A stretch of DNA of 64,000 bases, from contig CM069445.1 of the NCBI GenBank assembly GCA_035610835.1, forward strand, positions 80,983,786 to 81,047,785, written 5' to 3'. Source of the DNA: Ophiura sarsii (lineage: Eukaryota > Echinodermata > Ophiuroidea > Amphilepidida > Ophiuridae). Below the pieces are notes generated by a model. It did no database searches and had not been told where the DNA came from. It was given only the letters and a program-made list of their open reading frames with translations. Made by a program: the position numbers and the translations under genes. This document shows, piece after piece, positions 62,901-64,000 of this stretch. The stretch's first letter is position 1; every line of letters begins with the position of its first letter.

Positions 62901-64000
62901 ATGGAGAGGATGAGGAGGAAGACAAGATGGAAACAGATGCACCTGGTGATGCTGTAGATAAGCCAGAAGGGACTAGTCAAGAGACTAAGGAAGATGAGGA
63001 GGAAACAAAAGATGAAGACCAAGGTGAGATTAAAGACTGACAAAATATATCGCTGCTGTTCTGTCAAAACCTTGTTATGTTTTACCGGCCCTTCAGCATG
63101 TATTAAGTAAAACTACCCAACGATTATATGCTGATGCAAAGAATGTGTTGCTTTATATACATGTTCTGGGGCAAGCAAGAGTACAAGGTTTTGATAGAAA
63201 AAACTAACCTTATTTGACCCCGAAAGAAAGAATTAATTGATATTAAAATATTGAAAACAACGCTGCTCGTATTTTGTATTTCAGTCACAAAAAGAACCAT
63301 GTTATCAGAGAGCACAGTTTGAACTTAATGCACATGTTTTGAACCACACCTTTTCCGATGAGTGCGATCACATGACTTGGTGTAGATTCGCATCACATGT
63401 TAAACCATGAGGTTGCCAATTATTAGCATGACGTCATTCGTATCGGGTTTCGGAAAATCAAACAATACCGAAGCATTTTATGAATGAAAATGTGACCTTT
63501 TCTCACAGTGACACGCTTGCGTAATGATGATTTCCTTCAGTTAAGATGGTGGCATGATGGATAAGCAAACAAAATCACTTTACAAACAAAACTAGGAATA
63601 GATACAAAAGCTGAAGATTTATTGTGATGACACACAAGGTGAATTTTTATTCACTTTTTATCTCGTTTGAGGTCGAATTTAATATTGCAATCAAACCAAT
63701 CGCAATATCGTCGCAGCCGCGATATTCCACATGAGCAAATAAGTTGATAATTAAACATGAGTTATTTGGGATTAATGTTGATTTAGAAGAAACTCTTCAA
63801 GAATAGATTCTAGTTGCCCCTTAGGGCCCTAATTTCTGGACCTGCTTCAAACTTAATTTGGATCATTTATGTTTAAACAAGAATTGTTAAAGTTACAGTG
63901 AATTCTACCACTAGTCATTGATCAATTACTGATTATTCATAACCTGTATCATTGAATGTGTCTTTTTTATTGCAGAACTACGAGAAAGACGGATGGTAAC
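35852..64000 (+). CDS. ATAD2: ATAD2/ATAD2B-like AAA+ ATPase bromodomain protein (22 exons, 3' end beyond window)
   Basis: A chromatin-bound AAA+ ATPase whose bromodomain reads acetylated histone tails in the nucleus. Twenty-two GT-AG exons join in one continuous frame of at least 1,544 codons (human ATAD2 and ATAD2B are about 1,390-1,460). Order: MVNTR start like ATAD2B; acidic/basic low-complexity N-terminus (to about 430); AAA+ domain with Walker A GPPGTGKT (505-512), Walker [10 protein letters not shown] (565-573), sensor GATNR (610-614) and arginine-finger RRPGRFDRE (623-631); a second AAA-like domain without Walker A (about 830-1000), as in the family; bromodomain about 1035-1150 with RVF shelf (1057-1059) and acetyl-lysine Asn in NALEYNP (1109); long acidic tail. 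Key residues are intact, so it is probably functional. Vertebrates have two paralogues; whether this is the single ancestral copy cannot be told. Exon coordinates are listed individually. Confidence 0.93.
36450..36880. mobile_element. Non-autonomous hAT element with 8-bp TSD
   Basis: 431 bp. Ends CAAGCGTGTGCAACCT and AGGTTGCACATGCTTG are inverted, flanked by the perfect duplication CATTACAG (36442-36449 and 36881-36888). The subterminal cggcccgcgggcc resembles the hAT at 7543-8069, so they are related families. It lies in ATAD2 intron 1. Confidence 0.9.
37050..37170. repeat. Short repeat of the ACGCCNTTTAGGG motif
   Basis: Four copies of a G-C-C-N-TTTAGGG phrase (near 37056, 37089, 37120, 37157), irregularly spaced by about 30-40 bases. 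Function unknown. Confidence 0.45.
37265..40633 (-). pseudogene. Degenerate CR1-like non-LTR retrotransposon, antisense in ATAD2 intron 1
   Basis: Read on the minus strand: a PHD-like zinc finger remnant ([12 protein letters not shown], near 40600, then [10 protein letters not shown]); an endonuclease-like domain with [11 protein letters not shown] (about 40350-39780); a linker (about 39400-38940); and a reverse transcriptase with [32 protein letters not shown] and FADD (about 38830-37300). A PHD finger ahead of endonuclease and RT is known from CR1-type elements of invertebrates. Frameshifts, stops and two insertions (38273-38801, and probably about 39400-39640) have killed it. The 3' end is lost near 37265. 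The 5' end stops within 20 bases of ATAD2 exon 2. Confidence 0.85.
38273..38801. mobile_element. 529-bp insertion inside the CR1 reverse transcriptase
   Basis: The insert is bounded by GTCCGGAC on both sides (38265-38272 and 38802-38809). If one copy is discounted, the interrupted retroelement frame resumes in register, which proves insertion. The interior repeats AAAAAGGGTGGGGGT-like phrases. No convincing terminal inverted repeat is seen and the superfamily is unclear. An 8-bp duplication would fit hAT. Confidence 0.75.
40652..40776 (+). CDS. ATAD2: ATAD2 exon 2
   Basis: Encodes an acidic-then-basic segment ([19 protein letters not shown]). The acceptor reads ctgtcagcag, a NAGNAG site, so the exon may start at 40652 or 40655 (with or without one Gln). 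The donor is ACAAAA|GTAAGT, leaving two bases of a Lys codon. The last 41 bases plus donor are repeated twice downstream in the intron. Confidence 0.8.
40736..41140 (+). repeat. 64-bp tandem duplication of the exon 2 end and its donor (3 copies)
   Basis: Unit CGTAGCCTTGATAGCAGTAC...ACAAAAGTAAGTTACTCAGT starts at 40736, 40800 and 41091. Subtracting the hAT insertion (219 bp plus 8-bp duplication) restores exact 64-bp spacing. Each copy has a full GTAAGT donor. Reading past the first donor gives AAG then TAA, so only the first preserves the frame. Confidence 0.9.
40856..41074. mobile_element. hAT-like MITE with 8-bp TSD inside the exon-edge array
   Basis: 219 bp. Ends CAGGGATGTAGCTACACT and GTGGCTAGCTACAACCCTG are inverted. 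The perfect duplication ACTCAGTC flanks it at 40848-40855 and 41075-41082. It landed between the second and third exon-edge copies, so it is younger than that duplication. Confidence 0.88.
41291..41700 (+). CDS. ATAD2: ATAD2 exon 3
   Basis: 410 bases encoding basic and acidic low-complexity sequence ([17 protein letters not shown]; a Glu-rich run; [14 protein letters not shown]-hook-like). It ends TGT AGT TAT AAC A|GTAAGT in phase 1. The AT-hook resemblance is by eye. Confidence 0.85.
41714..41994. mobile_element. hAT-like foldback with AAGGCTGTGA ends
   Basis: TAAGGCTGTGACTTATACCC and TTCACAGCCTTA are inverted, with GGGTACCCG-type subterminal palindromes and long A/T homopolymers in the middle. 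TSD not clear. Intron 3 of ATAD2. Confidence 0.55.
42281..42417 (+). CDS. ATAD2: ATAD2 exon 4
   Basis: Encodes [20 protein letters not shown] then a Lys run and a long Asp/Glu stretch, ending GCGAGT|GTAAGA in phase 0. An acidic patch in this part of the N-terminus is typical of the family. Confidence 0.85.
42471..44318. repeat. Near-identical 924-bp tandem duplication
   Basis: Unit 1 is 42471-43394 and unit 2 starts at 43395. The copies differ mainly by a 6-base insertion (AACAGT) in unit 2. Each has about 230 bp of plain intron followed by a foldback transposon. Identity is so high that it is either very recent or an assembly artefact. Confidence 0.9.
42703..43393. mobile_element. Foldback Tc1/mariner-like MITE, copy 1 (right end lost)
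   Basis: Starts TA|CAGGGTGTATCAAAAAAA with about 200-bp arms. It ends abruptly at gaaacagagtc, short of the terminal ~30 bases, exactly at the duplication joint. Confidence 0.8.
43627..44347. mobile_element. Foldback Tc1/mariner-like MITE, copy 2 (complete)
   Basis: Ends CAGGGTGTATCAAAAAAA and TTTTTTTGATACACCCTG, TA on both sides. The arms include ACCATGACCAATTTAGTCTC and its inverse. Minus-strand frames across it are non-coding shadows. Confidence 0.85.
44349..44472 (-). mobile_element. tRNA-derived SINE head (minus strand)
   Basis: On the minus strand TGGCTTAGTGGG (44451-44462) matches a pol III A box, and GGATTAATTCC (44416-44426) approximates a B box at normal spacing, in a tRNA-like frame. 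The body and tail are indistinct. It abuts the end of the foldback MITE. Confidence 0.55.
44936..45098 (+). CDS. ATAD2: ATAD2 exon 5
   Basis: Encodes [18 protein letters not shown] followed by a Glu/Gln-rich coiled stretch and an [10 protein letters not shown] acidic end. MYSRIK-type sequence matches the family just before the acidic block. Phase 1 donor gatgatg|gtaggt. Confidence 0.85.
46226..46333 (+). CDS. ATAD2: ATAD2 exon 6
   Basis: Encodes [14 protein letters not shown] then [17 protein letters not shown], which matches the conserved YSLRQR-type motif of ATAD2 proteins upstream of the ATPase. Phases fit exons 5 and 7. Confidence 0.87.
46374..46629. mobile_element. TTAA MITE family 1, copy 5
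   Basis: 256 bp between TTAA sites. Ends are eroded (CGCTTTCCACACAGC, CTAGTGGAAAGGG). Internal landmarks ACCAATACTAGG and GTCGTCTGCAG are present. ATAD2 intron 6. Confidence 0.75.
47057..47297. mobile_element. TTAA MITE family 1, copy 6 (inverted, degraded)
   Basis: The family runs in the opposite orientation here (CTGCAGACGACTTTCC...CCTAGTATTGATTCAGTAAT...). Left border CTAA in place of TTAA. The right end is worn (aatagcgctaag). Confidence 0.7.
47541..48587. mobile_element. CAGGCATGAGAAT-ended element, about 1 kb
   Basis: Inverted ends CAGGCATGAGAAT and ATTCTCATGCCTG, with short subterminal similarity only. No coding frame. Flanks (ttattgtg / ttagtgat) give no clean duplication. A solo end of the same family is at 17792. 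Confidence 0.6.
48666..48786 (+). CDS. ATAD2: ATAD2 exon 7
   Basis: Encodes [20 protein letters not shown] and continues to [15 protein letters not shown]. The donor TTTTAGAAG|GTATGT is the first of four copies in a tandem array. Splicing at the first donor keeps frame with exon 8. Confidence 0.85.
48739..49042 (+). repeat. 76-bp tandem duplication of exon 7 end and donor (4 copies)
   Basis: Four contiguous 76-bp units start at 48739, 48815, 48891 and 48967. Each holds the last 48 exon bases, the donor GTATGT and 28 intron bases. Copies 2-4 share a G (caggagt) where the exon has A (cagaagt). Reading past the first donor reaches TAA within eight codons. Confidence 0.93.
49783..49890 (+). CDS. 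ATAD2: ATAD2 exon 8
   Basis: Encodes [20 protein letters not shown] then a Lys/Arg-rich [13 protein letters not shown] stretch, matching the basic segment just before the ATPase linker. The donor ATGAG|GTTAGT is a little weak. Confidence 0.85.
50698..50809 (+). CDS. ATAD2: ATAD2 exon 9
   Basis: Encodes [20 protein letters not shown] and then [17 protein letters not shown], the conserved lead-in to the AAA+ domain. Clean acceptor (tgtacag|) and donor (AAT|GTAAGT), phase 0 out. Confidence 0.92.
51181..51471 (+). CDS. ATAD2: ATAD2 exon 10 (Walker A)
   Basis: 97 codons beginning [20 protein letters not shown]. Walker A GPPGTGKT is at 51313-51336. Then [20 protein letters not shown], almost identical to vertebrate ATAD2. 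The ATP-binding lysine is present. Confidence 0.95.
51996..52244 (+). CDS. ATAD2: ATAD2 exon 11 (Walker B, sensor, Arg finger)
   Basis: 83 codons. IIFFDEIDG (Walker B with catalytic Glu), VIGATNR (sensor 1) and RRPGRFDRE (arginine finger) are all present. An incomplete, diverged echo of this exon's beginning and middle (gatgcctttagccatcgtaagatcaagtcag...) occurs upstream in the intron at about 51870-51950. Confidence 0.95.
52436..52966. repeat. Nested inverted repeats in ATAD2 intron 11
   Basis: One pair is ttgtgttgccctc / gagggcaacacaac (about 52471-52550). Another is aaacaaagaagaaggt... / ...ctttcttctttgtttgg (about 52684 and 52937). Both look like MITE remains. No coding content. Confidence 0.5.
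53327..53417 (+). CDS. ATAD2: ATAD2 exon 12
   Basis: Encodes [20 protein letters not shown] and then [10 protein letters not shown], the AAA+ lid start. Phase 1 out (GTG G|GTAAGT). Confidence 0.92.
53640..54080 (+). pseudogene. 3' fragment of a non-LTR retrotransposon
   Basis: A plus-strand frame (about 53700-53857) encodes [20 protein letters not shown] and IHGI-stop, the usual C-terminal signature of CR1/Jockey-type ORF2. A poly-A-like signal and an AATAATAAATAATAAT tail follow at about 54045-54080. No catalytic part remains. ATAD2 intron 12. Confidence 0.7.
54440..54754 (+). CDS. ATAD2: ATAD2 exon 13
   Basis: Encodes [19 protein letters not shown], then [15 protein letters not shown] and the [20 protein letters not shown] segment, which follow the ATAD2 family closely through the lid and linker. 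Phase 1 in and out. Confidence 0.93.
55365..55533 (+). CDS. ATAD2: ATAD2 exon 14
   Basis: A less conserved linker ([14 protein letters not shown] is spelled ...[16 protein letters not shown]) between the two AAA modules. It ends TTC ACA TG|GTAAGT with two bases carried over to a Cys codon. Confidence 0.85.
56396..56582 (+). CDS. ATAD2: ATAD2 exon 15 (second AAA-like domain)
   Basis: Encodes [20 protein letters not shown] then [20 protein letters not shown]. The loop GDQGEGQ stands where a Walker A would be. It lacks GKT, as in vertebrate ATAD2, so this module is not expected to hydrolyse ATP. Confidence 0.92.
56969..57178 (+). repeat. 105-bp tandem duplication of the exon 16 acceptor and exon start
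   Basis: The unit (aacctatcc...tttcttcag then gtattc...gcattatcta) occurs at 56969-57073 and 57074-57178. The upstream copy has a full polypyrimidine tract and AG, but its exon part reads to TAA within 14 codons. Only the downstream acceptor (57138) keeps the frame. Confidence 0.92.
57138..57323 (+). CDS. ATAD2: ATAD2 exon 16
   Basis: 62 codons: [20 protein letters not shown], then [18 protein letters not shown] and LVLATSD, the Walker B-like and sensor region of the second AAA module. GATGAG-type acidic Walker B residues are absent, as in the family. Confidence 0.93.
57363..57646. mobile_element. TAGGCGA-ended MITE
   Basis: Inverted ends TAGGCGAAGAAAAAACC and GTTTCTTTTTTTCGTCGCCT. Subterminal TTGTACGGGC / GCCCGTACAA is also mirrored. 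About 284 bp. A fragment of the same family lies at about 19241. ATAD2 intron 16. Confidence 0.65.
57770..57842 (+). mobile_element. tRNA-like sequence, probable SINE head
   Basis: GTGGCGCACTTGTAGAGTG resembles an A-box/D-arm region and GGGTTCAAGCCCC a good B box, with a CTCACAA anticodon-like loop between. The acceptor stem does not pair well, so a working tRNA gene is unlikely. A SINE head or tRNA pseudogene fits better. Confidence 0.45.
58530..58665 (+). CDS. ATAD2: ATAD2 exon 17
   Basis: Encodes [20 protein letters not shown] and then [19 protein letters not shown], the lid of the second AAA module. Phase 1 out. Confidence 0.92.
59299..59495 (+). CDS. ATAD2: ATAD2 exon 18 (bromodomain start)
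   Basis: Encodes [16 protein letters not shown], then the bromodomain helix Z ([20 protein letters not shown]) and the RVF shelf ([12 protein letters not shown]), as in human ATAD2. Confidence 0.94.
59562..59925. other. Unclassified intronic stretch in intron 18
   Basis: A frame at 59582-59851 reads [20 protein letters not shown] and more, without splice sites that would fit. Subterminal phrases (taagggccttggc at 59572 and gcaagggccctatg at 59905) are weakly mirrored, suggesting a decayed mobile element. Confidence 0.35.
60327..60486 (+). CDS. ATAD2: ATAD2 exon 19 (bromodomain core)
   Basis: Encodes [18 protein letters not shown] (ZA loop with PDY and PMDL), then [20 protein letters not shown] with the acetyl-lysine-binding Asn at residue 1109. 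Everything needed for ligand binding is present. Confidence 0.95.
60822..61046. mobile_element. MITE with GAGGGCTCAGAA ends
   Basis: Ends GAGGGCTCAGAAACACAAGG and CCTTGTGGTTCTGAGCCCTC are inverted for over 30 bases. Internal variants of aaggcctcatctccat repeat three more times. 225 bp, in ATAD2 intron 19, ending about 40 bases before exon 20. Confidence 0.75.
61085..61207 (+). CDS. ATAD2: ATAD2 exon 20 (bromodomain end)
   Basis: Encodes [20 protein letters not shown] (helix C) and [20 protein letters not shown], matching the post-bromodomain helix. Phase 1 in and out. Confidence 0.94.
61682..61755. repeat. 23-bp hairpin in intron 20
   Basis: GGCCTGAGCTTTCGATCCTA and TAGGATTCGAAAGCTCAGGC are inverse copies with a one-base indel around a loop of about 27 bases. 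Confidence 0.65.
61899..63023 (+). CDS. ATAD2: ATAD2 exon 21 (long acidic tail)
   Basis: 1,125 bases encoding residues 1162-1536: FYRVLPQQ and RYSRRALG near the start, a basic patch ([17 protein letters not shown]), long Glu/Asp stretches, and three exact 12-residue repeats. The frame runs to TGA at 63038, but GACCAAG|GTGAGA at 63023 is a good donor in the right phase for exon 22, and the family has more C-terminal sequence. Splicing there is preferred. A short isoform ending at 63040 is the alternative. Confidence 0.85.
62543..62650 (+). repeat. Three 36-bp in-frame repeats ([12 protein letters not shown])
   Basis: Units at 62543, 62579 and 62615 encode [12 protein letters not shown] twice and a final copy ending in G. 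Nearly identical DNA indicates a recent expansion. SP and RRS look like phosphorylation-prone sites. Confidence 0.9.
63060..63197. mobile_element. MITE fragment, TCAAAACCTTGT ends
   Basis: TGTCAAAACCTTGTTATG and GTACAAGGTTTTGATAG are inverted. The left part recurs at about 49905 (ctgtcaaaaccttg...ggcccctcagcatatat), where a second copy starts right after exon 8. Confidence 0.55.
63976..64000 (+). CDS. ATAD2: ATAD2 exon 22 (partial, runs off the window)
   Basis: After ttttattgcag| the sequence reads, with the G carried from exon 21, ELRERRMV and continues past the edge. Only 25 bases are visible. The phase fits. Confidence 0.6.

Noticed and set aside
63024..63040. ATAD2 stop codon at 63038
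   Set aside because: A good donor at 63023 in the right phase joins to an acceptor at 63975 and continues the frame. The stop would only serve an unspliced isoform.

Overview
This window is nuclear DNA from an intron-rich animal. It is AT-rich, protein-coding genes are broken into short GT-AG exons, and most of the rest is transposon debris. The one gene I can name is an animal ATAD2/ATAD2B orthologue. Its exons, the CR1-like retroelements with PHD and endonuclease parts, and the dense TTAA and hAT miniature elements suggest a marine invertebrate, plausibly a non-vertebrate deuterostome such as an echinoderm or hemichordate. The sequence alone does not settle the phylum.

Layout. Positions 1-1246 are flanking DNA with a hAT miniature element. 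From 1247 to 14473 a six-exon plus-strand gene encodes an inferred 415-residue protein that I do not recognise. It has an N-myristoylation-like start (MGTLSC), a basic N-terminus, two PPSY (PPxY) motifs and a conserved-looking C-terminal half. From 14474 to about 35850 lies about 21 kb of intergenic DNA. It is packed with TTAA miniature inverted-repeat elements (MITEs), foldback elements, Tc1/mariner-like MITEs, a CR1-like retroelement fragment, a probable Helitron with minisatellites, and a 700-bp C-rich tract. From 35852 to beyond the right edge is the ATAD2-like gene: 22 exons are visible, joining in one uninterrupted frame of at least 1,544 codons. The order is an acidic/basic N-terminus, a canonical AAA+ ATPase domain, a second degenerate AAA-like domain, a bromodomain, and a long acidic tail. 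The last exon is cut by the window end.

How the parts relate. The two genes lie on the same strand but nothing links them functionally. Two E2F-like sites upstream of the ATAD2 start fit the known E2F control of ATAD2 in mammals. ATAD2 introns hold most of the oddities. Three separate tandem duplications each copy an exon edge together with its splice site: the exon 2 donor three times, the exon 7 donor four times and the exon 16 acceptor twice. A near-identical 924-bp tandem duplication carries a foldback transposon. An antisense CR1-like retroelement is itself interrupted by another insertion.

The strongest candidates for something undescribed are the splice-site-bearing exon-edge duplications, the TTAA MITE families that abut and share a single TTAA, and the unrecognised PPxY protein. 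All similarity statements come from reading motifs by eye. No database search was run.
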